In this document: piece after piece, positions 6,791 to 15,166 of the stretch | Numbering within the stretch: the first letter of the stretch is position 1 | Layout: each line of letters starts with the position of its first letter | From: an uncultured PS1 clade bacterium | GTDB taxonomy: Bacteria; Pseudomonadota; Alphaproteobacteria; MED-G09 | Length of the DNA stretch: 32,500 nucleotides | Direction: 5' to 3' | Assembly (NCBI GenBank): GCA_902626605.1 | Contig: CACOFZ010000001.1 | Location: 1-32,500, forward strand | The notes under the pieces: generated by a model | The model's database searches: none | Told to the model about the DNA's origin: nothing | The model's input: the letters and a program-made list of their open reading frames with translations, nothing else | Program-made: the position numbers and the translations under genes

Positions 6791-7843
6791 ATGCCTAAAA
6801 AGATATACAAAGTTATTCAATGGTCATCCGGCAATGTTGGTAAAGCATCTATAAGAGGCATTAACAATAGAAGTGATCTTGAGTTAGTAGGGCTTATAGT
6901 TTCTGATAAAAATAAAAATGGTTTAGATGCAGGAACAATAGCGGGTATTAATCCAATTGGTGTCGAAGCTTCTACTGAAATTGAAAAAGTTTTATCTATA
7001 GAAGCTGATTGCGTAAATTATACTCCTCTTGCTTCTTTAAGGTTGGGTGAGGACCCTGACTTAGATAAAAATAATATAATAATGCTTCTAAAAAATGGTT
7101 TTAATGTCGTAACTACCGTTGGTTTCTTATATCCCAAAGCTTTTGGACAAGATTTTGCAAATGAAATTGAGGATGCTTGTATTGTTGGGGGTGTTAGCCT
7201 TCATGGTACAGGTATTGCCCCTGGTTGGTTATCAGATTTAATGCCCTTAACTATGAGTGGGATGTCTGAAGAGGTAAATGAGGTAGTTGTAACGGAGAGT
7301 TCTGAATTTTCATATTATCCTTCTGAGGAAATTGTTTTTGATACAATGTTAATGGGAAAATCTCTTGATCAATATAATCAAGAAGCTGGCCGATATGAAA
7401 ATTGGTTAGGCGGTCTTTTTAAAGAAGCGATATATTTAATTGCTGATGGTATAGGATCAAAAATTATTAATGTAGATGAGAGCATTGATTTAATTACCGC
7501 TGATCAAGATTACAAAATTGCAGCCGGTGTAGTTGAAAAAGGAAAAATTTCCGGTCAAAGAAGAAAGTGGACAGGTAATTGCGAAGATGGAACTAAAATC
7601 ATACAAGAAACAATTTGGAGGGCGCACCCTGATGCAGCGCCTGAGTGGGAAGAGCCAGTTGGTATGCGTGTAGAAGTAAAGGGAAAGCCTAATATGAAAA
7701 TTGATTTTTCCCATGATTGGAATGATGATCCTTTGGTATCGACTGCTTTACATGGTATTCATGCAATACCATTAGTTTGCGAGGCGAGTCCGGGGTTTAA
7801 GTCTTTTTTAGATCTTCCATTAATTTCATCTAAATTTAATTAA
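6791..7843 (+). CDS. DapB-like / 2,4-diaminopentanoate-dehydrogenase-like NAD(P)-dependent oxidoreductase
   Basis: The N-terminus carries a Rossmann fold (YKVIQWSSGNVGKASIRGI, residues about 6-24), followed by DLELVGLIVSD, ADCVNYTPL and NGFNVVTTVG, as in dihydrodipicolinate reductase. The C-terminal half (GTGIAPGWLSDLMPL ... WRAHPDAAPEW ... HAIPLVCEASPGF) matches the family annotated as dihydrodipicolinate-reductase-like or diaminopentanoate dehydrogenase-like, common in actinobacteria and marine proteobacteria. Length (350) is usual for it. It is probably not the lysine-pathway DapB, which is about 270 residues. The substrate is unknown, perhaps an amino compound or a small ketone. GGGAG precedes the ATG at good spacing. 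A small membrane protein gene follows 39 bases downstream. Confidence 0.8.
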   Translation: MPKKIYKVIQWSSGNVGKASIRGINNRSDLELVGLIVSDKNKNGLDAGTIAGINPIGVEASTEIEKVLSIEADCVNYTPLASLRLGEDPDLDKNNIIMLLKNGFNVVTTVGFLYPKAFGQDFANEIEDACIVGGVSLHGTGIAPGWLSDLMPLTMSGMSEEVNEVVVTESSEFSYYPSEEIVFDTMLMGKSLDQYNQEAGRYENWLGGLFKEAIYLIADGIGSKIINVDESIDLITADQDYKIAAGVVEKGKISGQRRKWTGNCEDGTKIIQETIWRAHPDAAPEWEEPVGMRVEVKGKPNMKIDFSHDWNDDPLVSTALHGIHAIPLVCEASPGFKSFLDLPLISSKFN

Positions 7844-7882
7844 AATAGTTTAAAAAACTTAATAAATGTTGCATTATTAATT

Positions 7883-8110
7883 ATGGAAATTTCAAATCTT
7901 ATCTTGGCATTTGGTTTAGGCTTTTTATGGCATGGATTGCAAATTTTTTGGGTTGCTGGATTACCAAGGCAATTAAAGAAAACTAAACCAGAAAATGGTG
8001 AAGTAGATAGTCAACGATCTTTTATGCTTTTTTGGCTGGATCAATATTCTTGGATAGGTTTAACAATTATTGCAATAGGCATTCTTTCTGTGATTAGAGG
8101 TTTGTTATGA
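7883..8110 (+). CDS. small membrane protein of unknown function, 75 residues
   Basis: I do not recognise a family. The product has two predicted membrane segments: residues about 4-27 (ILAFGLGFLWHGLQIFWVAG) and about 52-73 (LDQYSWIGLTIIAIGILSVI), joined by a polar loop rich in Lys, Glu and Gln. The stop overlaps the next ATG in ATGA, so its translation is probably coupled to the MAPEG protein. No Shine-Dalgarno site is visible. It may be a partner or stability subunit of that enzyme; this is inference from coupling only. Confidence 0.65.
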   Translation: MEISNLILAFGLGFLWHGLQIFWVAGLPRQLKKTKPENGEVDSQRSFMLFWLDQYSWIGLTIIAIGILSVIRGLL

Positions 8111-8478
8111 TAACTTTACTTTATGCTGCTATTTTGGGGCTTTTATCGGTATTGCTTGCTAATCAAGTTCTTTATGTTCGCTTAAGAGGAGGTGAAGAAG
8201 AGAAATGGAGGCCCAACGCCACAGAGAGGGCACAGGCAAATTTTGTAGAAAATGTTCCGTTGGCTTTAATTATACTTTTTATTTTTGAGTATTCTTCGTC
8301 ATCTAATGTTTTGATACACATATTTGGAGTACTTCTTGTTTTATTTAGACTTCTTCATGCTTGGGGTATGAGTAAAAATGAAGGTGCCAATTATCCAAGA
8401 TTAATTGGTGCGCAAGGAACCTTTTTACTGATTTCAGTAATGTCTTTTGCTAGTGTTATTTTTTATTTTAATGGTTAG
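8107..8478 (+). CDS. MAPEG-family membrane protein
   Basis: This 123-residue integral membrane protein fits the MAPEG (eicosanoid and glutathione metabolism) family as found in bacteria (YecN-like). It has four predicted membrane helices. The signature follows helix 1: NQVLYVRLRGGEEEKWRP ... RAQANFVENVPLALIIL, then LLHAWGMSKNEG and a final helix. The Arg/Asn/Glu pattern (R..A..NF.EN.P) is the glutathione-binding-type motif. Bacterial members can have glutathione transferase or peroxidase activity; the substrate is unknown. It overlaps the upstream small membrane gene by four bases and overlaps the convergent sixA by 11 bases. Confidence 0.85.
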   Translation: MITLLYAAILGLLSVLLANQVLYVRLRGGEEEKWRPNATERAQANFVENVPLALIILFIFEYSSSSNVLIHIFGVLLVLFRLLHAWGMSKNEGANYPRLIGAQGTFLLISVMSFASVIFYFNG

Positions 8479-8965
8479 TTTTTAAGTCTTTTGGTCGAAT
8501 AAATTTCTCTAGCAGACATTTCTTTGTATCAAAGTCAAACCAATTTTCGTTATCAAAAGAGATAAAACACATAGAACAAGTAGAAAATTCAACCATTAAA
8601 TCTGGATTATTGTTTGTTAGTGACAGTGATAATTCATGAATACCTGGATTATGACCAACGATTAAAATCGTATCTTCGTTATCTGCATTTTTAATTATTG
8701 ATTGCACAATCTTTTCAGGTTCTGCGAGATATAGATTCTCATCTATATTACTTTTTTTTAGAGAAAATAGATCGCTAAATGATTTCAATGTTTCTTGAGC
8801 TCTGCGAGCAGGTGAGGATAAAATAAGATCAGGAGATGAATTGGATAAAAGAAATTCCGACATAATTTTTGACTCTTTTATTCCCCTATCATCGATAGAG
8901 CGATTAAAATCATCGTTACCAATCTCTGCTTGAGCATGTCTCCATAATATAAGTGTTTTTTTCAT
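8468..8965 (-). CDS. sixA: SixA-like phosphohistidine phosphatase
   Basis: This 165-residue histidine phosphatase has the family RH motif at R9-H10 (LILWRHAQAE), then SSPARRAQETL and LIVGHNPGIHELSL with the second catalytic His. SixA removes phosphate from phosphohistidine in histidine-containing phosphotransfer proteins, including in E. coli the nitrogen PTS carrier NPr. It acts in the cytoplasm. Its 5' end faces phoR across 105 bases and its 3' end overlaps the MAPEG gene by 11 bases. Adjacency to a histidine kinase is suggestive, but the partner is not known. Confidence 0.85.
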   Translation of the reverse strand: MKKTLILWRHAQAEIGNDDFNRSIDDRGIKESKIMSEFLLSNSSPDLILSSPARRAQETLKSFSDLFSLKKSNIDENLYLAEPEKIVQSIIKNADNEDTILIVGHNPGIHELSLSLTNNNPDLMVEFSTCSMCFISFDNENWFDFDTKKCLLEKFIRPKDLKTNH

Positions 8966-9070
8966 TTTTCTTATTTTATCACTATAAAATTCATTTGTAT
9001 TAATAATTTCATAAACAATATTTTTACATACAATATTGATTTACTTTTCTTTTTATTCCTATACTTAAAA

Positions 9071-10375
9071 ATGACTGAGAATAATGATCATAAACAATTT
9101 AATCTAAAATTAGTTTTGAAAGAAATAATTCAGCCTAAAGTTCCAACTATAGCTTTAGTAATTTTTTTAAATTTTATATTTTTTTTATTTGGTGTTTTTA
9201 CTTTTTACTCAGCAATCTTCTTCATAATTATCTTTATTGGATTTTTCTTAGCCATATCAAATGAAAAAATAATTTCTTTGGATACAAATCAAAATAATTT
9301 TAATAAAAAAGACAAAGATGAATTAGTTACCGACAATATTAATCAAATTAAAATGATTTTTGATGGTTTTCCTGAATCAGTAATTCTAATTGATGATAAA
9401 GACAATATTATAAATTCAAATGACAAAGCAAATAAACATTTCTTTTCTCAGTTAGAAAATGAAAATATTCTTGGAATGAGAATTCAAAATGTTATTAGAT
9501 CAACATTGCTTTTTGATGCACTAGAATTTTTAAAAAATAATGAAGAGATTACCGTAAAAGAAATTGAAATTATTTTACCCGGTGAAATAGAGAGGACATA
9601 TGATGTTTTTATATCGCAGGTAAAACTATTTTCTCAAGACATAAATAACTATCTTTTGATATTACGTGAAACTACGGATTTGAAAAAAATAATGACATTG
9701 CGTAGCGAATTTATTGCTAATGCAAGTCATGAATTAAAAACACCTATAGCTGTAATAAAAGGTATATCGGAAACCCTCGATAAGTATGGTCAAGACGATA
9801 AAGATTCTTCCAAAGATTTCCTTAAAAAACTTCTTAGTGAGTCAAACAGGGCCCAATCTTTAATTGAGGATTTATTATCGTTAAACCAAGCCGAAATGCG
9901 ACAACATATCCTTCCTGATAAAAGAATTAATCTAATGTCGATTATTGATAATATCTATGATGGGTTAAATGAATTAGCTAAAAAAAATAAAATCAATTTA
10001 ACGAGAGATATAAGAAAAAAGGATTATTATATTTTAGGTGATGAGGATGATATTAGGAGGGCTTTCATTAACTTGATAGAAAATGCCATTAAATACAATA
10101 CTTCTGGCAAAAAGGTTGTCATTCACCTCTCAGATAATAGCGATAAAGTCTTGTTTAAAGTAATTGATGATGGTCCAGGCATATCAAGTATTCATATACC
10201 AAGGCTTACTGAGAGGTTTTACAGAGTTGACCTTGATAGTAGCATAAAAAAAGGTGGAACGGGTCTTGGGCTTTCTATTGTAAAAAATATTATTACTCGT
10301 CATAAGGCCCAACTTGATATTGAGAGTGAATTAGGGAAAGGTTCTTCCTTTTCGATTATTTTTAATAAAGTTTAA
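9071..10375 (+). CDS. phoR: phosphate regulon sensor histidine kinase PhoR
   Basis: The 434-residue protein has two membrane helices (about residues 24-62) with almost no periplasmic part, as in PhoR, a PAS domain (about 90-205), a HisKA dimerization domain with the phosphorylated H220 in NASHELKTP, and a HATPase domain with the N box NLIENAIKYN (334-343), G1 box DDGPGIS (366-372) and G2 box GGTGLGLSIV (395-404). It phosphorylates PhoB under phosphate limitation. The assignment as PhoR rather than another kinase rests on the layout and on the pst-phoU-phoB genes that follow. The porin gene starts about 108 bases downstream with its own Pho box, so phoR is probably transcribed separately. Confidence 0.9.
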   Translation: MTENNDHKQFNLKLVLKEIIQPKVPTIALVIFLNFIFFLFGVFTFYSAIFFIIIFIGFFLAISNEKIISLDTNQNNFNKKDKDELVTDNINQIKMIFDGFPESVILIDDKDNIINSNDKANKHFFSQLENENILGMRIQNVIRSTLLFDALEFLKNNEEITVKEIEIILPGEIERTYDVFISQVKLFSQDINNYLLILRETTDLKKIMTLRSEFIANASHELKTPIAVIKGISETLDKYGQDDKDSSKDFLKKLLSESNRAQSLIEDLLSLNQAEMRQHILPDKRINLMSIIDNIYDGLNELAKKNKINLTRDIRKKDYYILGDEDDIRRAFINLIENAIKYNTSGKKVVIHLSDNSDKVLFKVIDDGPGISSIHIPRLTERFYRVDLDSSIKKGGTGLGLSIVKNIITRHKAQLDIESELGKGSSFSIIFNKV

Positions 10376-10395
10376 ACTATAATTTTTAATATTTT

Positions 10396-10428
10396 ATTTC
10401 ATAAAACTGTCATAAAAGTTCTATATAT
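10396..10428 (+). promoter_or_regulatory. Pho box (PhoB binding repeats) upstream of porin-pst operon
   Basis: Three consecutive 11-base units are visible: ATTTCATAAAA, CTGTCATAAAA and the degenerate GTTCTATATAT. The middle unit contains CTGTCATAAA, identical to the start of the E. coli phoA Pho box. PhoB binds such 11-base direct repeats as tandem dimers in place of a -35 element. TATATT at 10424-10429 is a candidate -10, giving a leader of roughly 50 bases before the GTG of the porin. Confidence 0.65.
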
Positions 10429-10483
10429 TTTTCAAATTAGAAGTGTTTTTTTGTCCCATTATAAATCTATTAAAGGGAAAACT

Positions 10484-11437
10484 GTGAATCGATTAAATTG
10501 TATAACATTTATCTTAATTATGGTTTTATTCGGTATTACAGTTAACACCGATAAAGCTTATGCAAAAAATTCTATTTATGGACGCTTAGATATTGCTTTA
10601 AGCAGTGAGGATACTTCAAGTGGTTCTAACACTGATGTAAAGTCACATGCTTCACGCTTGGGATTTAAGGGTTCACAAACTTTTGATAATGGTGTTGCAG
10701 CTATTTACCAATATGAATTGCAAACTGATCCTATTGATGGCGATCCAACTTTTAAACAAAGAAATAGTTTTGTTGGTTTGCAAGGAGCTTTTGGTAAAGT
10801 TTTTTTAGGTATGCATGATACACCCACAAAAATAGCACAAGGTAATATTGACTTATTCAATGATACTGCAGGTGATATTAAGAATATTTTATGGGGAGAA
10901 AATAGAAGCAAAAAAATTATTCAATGGTCATCTCCAAAAGTGAGAGGATTTACCTTAAATGTTATGGGTATTGTGGAAAAGGCTGATGAAGAAGCCTTTT
11001 CAGTTTCTTTAGATTGGAAAGGTAAGATAGGTGGAAATAAATCACACTTTGCTGTTTCATTTGACTCTGAAGTTCCTCAAAAAGGATATTTTTTCGATAC
11101 AACAAGATTTGCCGCAACTATCCCACTTGGTAAACCTTTAACACTTGGTGTTATTTGGCAGGAGTCAGAAGATACATCTGGGAAATATGATGATGATGGG
11201 TATGTGATATCTTTAAAAATGAAAATGTCTAAAAAGATTACTCTTAAGGCTATGTATGGTGAGTCAGACATGGTTAAAGCAGGAGGAGAGCTTACAGGTA
11301 TCGGCTTTGATTATAAAATTGCTAAACCCTTAAAGGTATACCTGAATTATGTTGATAAATCTTTTAATGACCCATCTAAGGCTGCAGAACATATTATGGC
11401 TGGGATTCAGTACAAATTCAGCTTTGATTTGTTTTAA
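10484..11437 (+). CDS. outer-membrane porin, probably phosphate-starvation induced
   Basis: A GTG at 10484 is chosen: AAAGGG lies six bases upstream, and the product then begins with a clean Sec signal peptide ending KAYA. The longer TTG start at 10451 would put charged residues before it. The mature protein of about 290 residues is a Gram-negative porin: NSIYGRLDIAL, SRLGFKGSQTFDNGVAAIYQYEL, FVGLQGAFGKVFLGMHDTP (loop 3 type), alternating strands, and the terminal IQYKFSFDLF ending in Phe for outer-membrane assembly. The Pho box ahead and pstS 24 bases behind suggest that it supplies phosphate or phosphorylated anions to the periplasm; ion preference cannot be read from sequence. Confidence 0.85.
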   Translation: MNRLNCITFILIMVLFGITVNTDKAYAKNSIYGRLDIALSSEDTSSGSNTDVKSHASRLGFKGSQTFDNGVAAIYQYELQTDPIDGDPTFKQRNSFVGLQGAFGKVFLGMHDTPTKIAQGNIDLFNDTAGDIKNILWGENRSKKIIQWSSPKVRGFTLNVMGIVEKADEEAFSVSLDWKGKIGGNKSHFAVSFDSEVPQKGYFFDTTRFAATIPLGKPLTLGVIWQESEDTSGKYDDDGYVISLKMKMSKKITLKAMYGESDMVKAGGELTGIGFDYKIAKPLKVYLNYVDKSFNDPSKAAEHIMAGIQYKFSFDLF

Positions 11438-11461
11438 TAAATGATGAAAATGGAGAAAAAT

Positions 11462-12511
11462 ATGAAAAACCTATTTAAATCACTTGTTATTATTTTATCA
11501 ATTGCTTTGATCCCTAGCCTACAAGCAAAAGCTGAGGAGCAAATTAGAATTGTAGGATCCTCAACGGTTTTCCCTTTTTCAACAGCTGTTGCAGAGGAAT
11601 TTGGAAGGAAAACTAAATATAAAACACCTATTGTTGAGTCAACTGGTTCAGGCGGCGGTATGAAACTTTTTTGCGCAGGTAATGGAAAACAACATCCTGA
11701 TATTACGAACGCATCGAGGAGAATAAAAAGTAAAGAATTTAAGAAATGTAGTGATGCTGGTATTAAAATAATTGAAATTAAAGTTGGTTATGATGGAATT
11801 GTTTTAGCAAATTCAAAGAAAGCAAATGTGGTTAAACTTTCTACACGTGATATTTATATGGCTCTTGCTGAAAAGGTTCCTGCAAATGAGGATGGATCAG
11901 AGCTACAGGATAATCCATATCAAACATGGAAAGATGTAAACCCTAAGCTACCTAATGTTAAAATAGAAGTTCTTGGTCCTCCTCCAACATCAGGAACAAG
12001 AGATGCATTTGTTGAGCTAGCAATGGATGCTGGCGCGAAGACTTTTCCTGCACTAAAGGAATTGAGAGGAAGTTCTAAAGCTGGAAAGAATAAATTCAAG
12101 AGAATTGCTCGTACCATTCGTGAAGATGGAGCTTTTATTGAAGCAGGTGAGAATGATAATCTTATTATACAAAAGCTTGATCAAAATCCAAATGCTTTAG
12201 GTATATTTGGTTTTAGTTTTCTAGATCAAAATACTGATAAAATCCAGGGATCTATTGTTAATGATGCCGAACCAACTTTCGATAATATTCTTATTGGTGA
12301 TTATCCAATATCAAGATCTTTATTCTTTTATGTAAAAAAGAATCATATAAGAATGAAGCCTTCAATTACTCAATTTGTTAAGGAATTTACAAGTTTAAGT
12401 GCTATGAGTGAGGATGGCTATTTAGTCGAAAAAGGTCTAATTCCATTATCACCAGAAGAATATAAAAAGTATAAAAATGCTGGTAAAAATTTAATTGAAT
12501 TAGAGCTTTGA
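11462..12511 (+). CDS. pstS: phosphate ABC transporter substrate-binding protein
   Basis: The start at 11462 is preferred to the in-frame ATG at 11441 because GGAG (11452-11455) sits six bases ahead and the signal peptide then begins MKNLFKSLVIILS. Cleavage is likely after AKA (residue 24). The mature protein is a PstS: IVGSSTVFPFSTAVAEEF, ESTGSGGGMKLFCAG (phosphate-binding Ser/Gly), GYDGIVLANS, PPTSGTRDAFVEL, and IREDGAFIEAGENDNLI. It binds phosphate in the periplasm and delivers it to PstCA. Length of 349 is normal for the alphaproteobacterial form. It is co-transcribed with the porin (24-base gap). Confidence 0.93.
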   Translation: MKNLFKSLVIILSIALIPSLQAKAEEQIRIVGSSTVFPFSTAVAEEFGRKTKYKTPIVESTGSGGGMKLFCAGNGKQHPDITNASRRIKSKEFKKCSDAGIKIIEIKVGYDGIVLANSKKANVVKLSTRDIYMALAEKVPANEDGSELQDNPYQTWKDVNPKLPNVKIEVLGPPPTSGTRDAFVELAMDAGAKTFPALKELRGSSKAGKNKFKRIARTIREDGAFIEAGENDNLIIQKLDQNPNALGIFGFSFLDQNTDKIQGSIVNDAEPTFDNILIGDYPISRSLFFYVKKNHIRMKPSITQFVKEFTSLSAMSEDGYLVEKGLIPLSPEEYKKYKNAGKNLIELEL

Positions 12512-12534
12512 TAAAAATTAATTTTTTAAATGGT

Positions 12535-12540
12535 GGAGGA
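12535..12540 (+). promoter_or_regulatory. strong Shine-Dalgarno site that decides the pstC start
   Basis: GGAGGA is the best ribosome site near pstC. It lies five bases before the in-frame ATC at 12546 and 35 bases before the first TTG (12576). No ATG, GTG or TTG lies within reach of it in the pstC frame. Confidence 0.6.
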
Positions 12541-12545
12541 TAGAT

Positions 12546-13931
12546 ATCAATACTGATCTTTTAATAAGTTTATCATTGATAATTGTTTCGGGGCTTCTAT
12601 CCTTCACTTTAGCCAAACAAAGAGCAGTATTTTATCTCCAAAATAATGAGCCTTTAAGATCAATGCCAATTTATCATGGCTTATATGTATCTTTATGGTC
12701 GACCTTACTACCTATATTTCTTATTATTTTGCTTCTTTTCTTTAAAGATAGTTATTTAAATTATATTGTTATACCTTTTCTTTCTGAGGAAACTATAGAC
12801 CTAGGAATTGATGAAATTTTATATGTTAAAAGTTTTTTAATAAATAATATTTCAAGTTTAAGCACTCTCATTAGTAGTGGTTTTATCTCTGAAGGTGATG
12901 CAAATCTCCTAGTTGAAAAGTATCAAGAATCTAGAGTTGTTTCCTTCTCTTCTTTAGTTTTACTTTCAATCATTTTAGGTTTTGTGTCATACAAGAAATT
13001 ATCTGTTCGATATGATGCAAGAAGAAGAGTAGAAAGAATCTTAAAATTTATATTCTTTGTTTTTTCAACAATAGCAGTTTTAACTACGGTAGGTATTATC
13101 TTTTCCCTAATCTTTGAAACCTTGAGATTTTTCTCCCAAGTAGGTTTTTTTGATTTTGTTTTTGGTACACATTGGTCTCCACAAACAGCCATTAGGGAGG
13201 ATCAAGTTGGATCATCCGGAAGTTTTGGTTCTATTCCATTATTTACGGGCACGCTTTTAATAACCGCTGTAGCTATGTCGATTGCTGCTCCACTAGGATT
13301 ATATTCTGCTATTTTTCTATCACAATATGCGAAACCTAAAACAAGAGATTTTTTAAAGCCTATTTTAGAAATATTAGCTGGTATTCCAACAGTTGTTTAT
13401 GGTTTTTTTGCAGCTCTAACGGTAGGACCCTTTGTAAGAAGTTGTGGAGAATATATTGGTTTAACTGTTGCCACTGAGTCTGCACTTGCGGCTGGGTTGG
13501 TAATGGGTGTAATGATAATACCTTATGTTTCATCGTTATCTGATGATGTTATGACGGCTGTTCCATTATCTTTAAGAGATGGGTCATTAGCTTTGGGTGC
13601 AACAAAGGCTGAGACAGTAAAAAAAGTTATAATTCCTGCGGCTCTACCAGGTATAGTTAGTGCACTCTTGTTAGCTATTTCTAGGGCAATTGGCGAGACG
13701 ATGATTGTAGTTATGGCAGCAGGACTAGCTGCAAATCTTACCGCAAATCCTTTGTCTGCAGTTACAACAGTTACTGTTCAAATAGTTACTCTATTGGTTG
13801 GAGACCAAGAATTTGACAGTGCAAAAACTTTAGCGGCCTTCGCATTAGGATTGATGCTATTTGTAATAACATTGGCTCTTAACGTGTTTGCTATGATAAT
13901 AGTTCGGAGATATAGAGAGCGATATGAGTAA
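12546..13931 (+). CDS. pstC: phosphate ABC transporter permease PstC, extended form, apparent ATC start
   Basis: The frame is open from 12522. The best ribosome site points at an ATC (12546), giving 461 residues that open (I/M)NTDLLISLSLIIVSG, a plausible family N-terminus. The nearest standard start is a TTG at 12576, which would lose half of the first membrane helix. The long N-terminal part (helices near residues 5-25, 45-65 and 120-140, with KQRAVF and PIYHGLYVSLW) is typical of the alphaproteobacterial long PstC; E. coli PstC has 319 residues. The permease core has EILAGIPTVVYGFFA and the EAA loop LRDGSLALGATKAETVKKVIIP followed by SRAIGETM. It forms the membrane channel with PstA. The end overlaps pstA by eight bases. 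Confidence 0.9.
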   Translation: MNTDLLISLSLIIVSGLLSFTLAKQRAVFYLQNNEPLRSMPIYHGLYVSLWSTLLPIFLIILLLFFKDSYLNYIVIPFLSEETIDLGIDEILYVKSFLINNISSLSTLISSGFISEGDANLLVEKYQESRVVSFSSLVLLSIILGFVSYKKLSVRYDARRRVERILKFIFFVFSTIAVLTTVGIIFSLIFETLRFFSQVGFFDFVFGTHWSPQTAIREDQVGSSGSFGSIPLFTGTLLITAVAMSIAAPLGLYSAIFLSQYAKPKTRDFLKPILEILAGIPTVVYGFFAALTVGPFVRSCGEYIGLTVATESALAAGLVMGVMIIPYVSSLSDDVMTAVPLSLRDGSLALGATKAETVKKVIIPAALPGIVSALLLAISRAIGETMIVVMAAGLAANLTANPLSAVTTVTVQIVTLLVGDQEFDSAKTLAAFALGLMLFVITLALNVFAMIIVRRYRERYE

Positions 13932-15159
13932 GAATTTATCAATAAGACATAGAGCTGAAAAACGTTTTATAGCATATGGATTTATTTCATTAATTTTAGC
14001 TGCAACAATGCTCGCTACAATAATTGGATCTATGATTTATAGATCGATTCCTGCTTACACAAATTATTCAATTGACCTTGAAATAAATATGACGGAAATT
14101 TCTGCAGAGGATGAATTTGAAGATATTAATTTTAGAGGTATTATTCGATCTTCATTATTTTCCTTTTTTCCTGAAGTTGAGAGCCGTTCTGATAAAAGAA
14201 AATTATTTAAATTAATTTCTTCAAGTGCTTCATACACTCTCAGAGATTTCATAATTGAAAATCCTTCCTATATTAATAAGAAATTCTATTTTAATGTTTT
14301 ATTTACCGATGACTCTGATCTTTTTTATAAAGGTTATGTTGATACATCGCTTTCGGAGAGTGAAAGGAGGCTGGATAATCAAGAAGTTGCTTGGCTAAAT
14401 GAATTAAAAAATACAGGTAGAGTAAAAAATAAAATATCAAAAAATTTATTCTTAAATGGAGATAGTAGAGAGCCGGAAGTTGCTGGATTTTGGGGTGCCA
14501 CAATTGGTTCATTAATTACAATATCTGTGACTTTATTGTTAAGTTTTCCTGTCGGAGTCTTAACCGCTATTTACTTAGAAAATTTTGCTGTAAAAAATCG
14601 CATAACAGATTTTATTGAGGTAAATATAAATAATCTTGCAGCTGTTCCATCAATTATATTTGGTTTATTAGGTTTAGCTGTTTTTATTAATTTTTTTGGA
14701 ATGCCAAGATCTATCCCATTGGTAGGAGGTCTTGTGTTATCATTGATGACATTACCAACTATTATTATTGCAACAAGATCATCACTTCAATCTGTCCCTC
14801 CGTCTATAAGAGAGGCAGCACTGGCAATGGGTGCTTCTGAAATGCAGGTTGTTTTTCAACATTTACTCCCTTCTGCTTTACCTGGGATTTTTACTGGAAC
14901 AATTATTGGTTTAGCTCGTGCTTTTGGCGAGTCTGCCCCACTATTATTAATAGGTATGGTTGCGTTTATTGTTGATATACCAGCAACCTTTACTGATCCT
15001 GCAACTGCTCTTCCAGTTCAAATATATATATGGGCCGATAGCCCAGAAAGAGCTTTTGTTGCTAAAACAAGTGCTGCTACTTTAATTCTTATAGGTCTTC
15101 TTATATTAATTAATCTTGCGGCCGTATTATTAAGAAAACGTTATGAAGTTAAATGGTGA
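13924..15159 (+). CDS. pstA: phosphate ABC transporter permease PstA, extended form
   Basis: The 411 residues exceed the E. coli protein (296). The excess is an N-terminal domain of the DUF3333 type after the first membrane helix (about 17-39), mostly periplasmic, to about residue 180. The core then shows [43 protein letters not shown] and the EAA loop [23 protein letters not shown] followed by [15 protein letters not shown]. It pairs with PstC in the inner membrane. Start ATG 13924 overlaps pstC by eight bases, indicating coupling. Confidence 0.93.
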   Translation: MSKNLSIRHRAEKRFIAYGFISLILAATMLATIIGSMIYRSIPAYTNYSIDLEINMTEISAEDEFEDINFRGIIRSSLFSFFPEVESRSDKRKLFKLISSSASYTLRDFIIENPSYINKKFYFNVLFTDDSDLFYKGYVDTSLSESERRLDNQEVAWLNELKNTGRVKNKISKNLFLNGDSREPEVAGFWGATIGSLITISVTLLLSFPVGVLTAIYLENFAVKNRITDFIEVNINNLAAVPSIIFGLLGLAVFINFFGMPRSIPLVGGLVLSLMTLPTIIIATRSSLQSVPPSIREAALAMGASEMQVVFQHLLPSALPGIFTGTIIGLARAFGESAPLLLIGMVAFIVDIPATFTDPATALPVQIYIWADSPERAFVAKTSAATLILIGLLILINLAAVLLRKRYEVKW

Positions 15160-15166
15160 TTTGATT

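Noticed and set aside
10451-10483. TTG start for the porin at 10451
   Set aside because: It has no ribosome site and would place a charged 11-residue stretch before the signal peptide; GTG 10484 with AAAGGG six bases upstream fits better.
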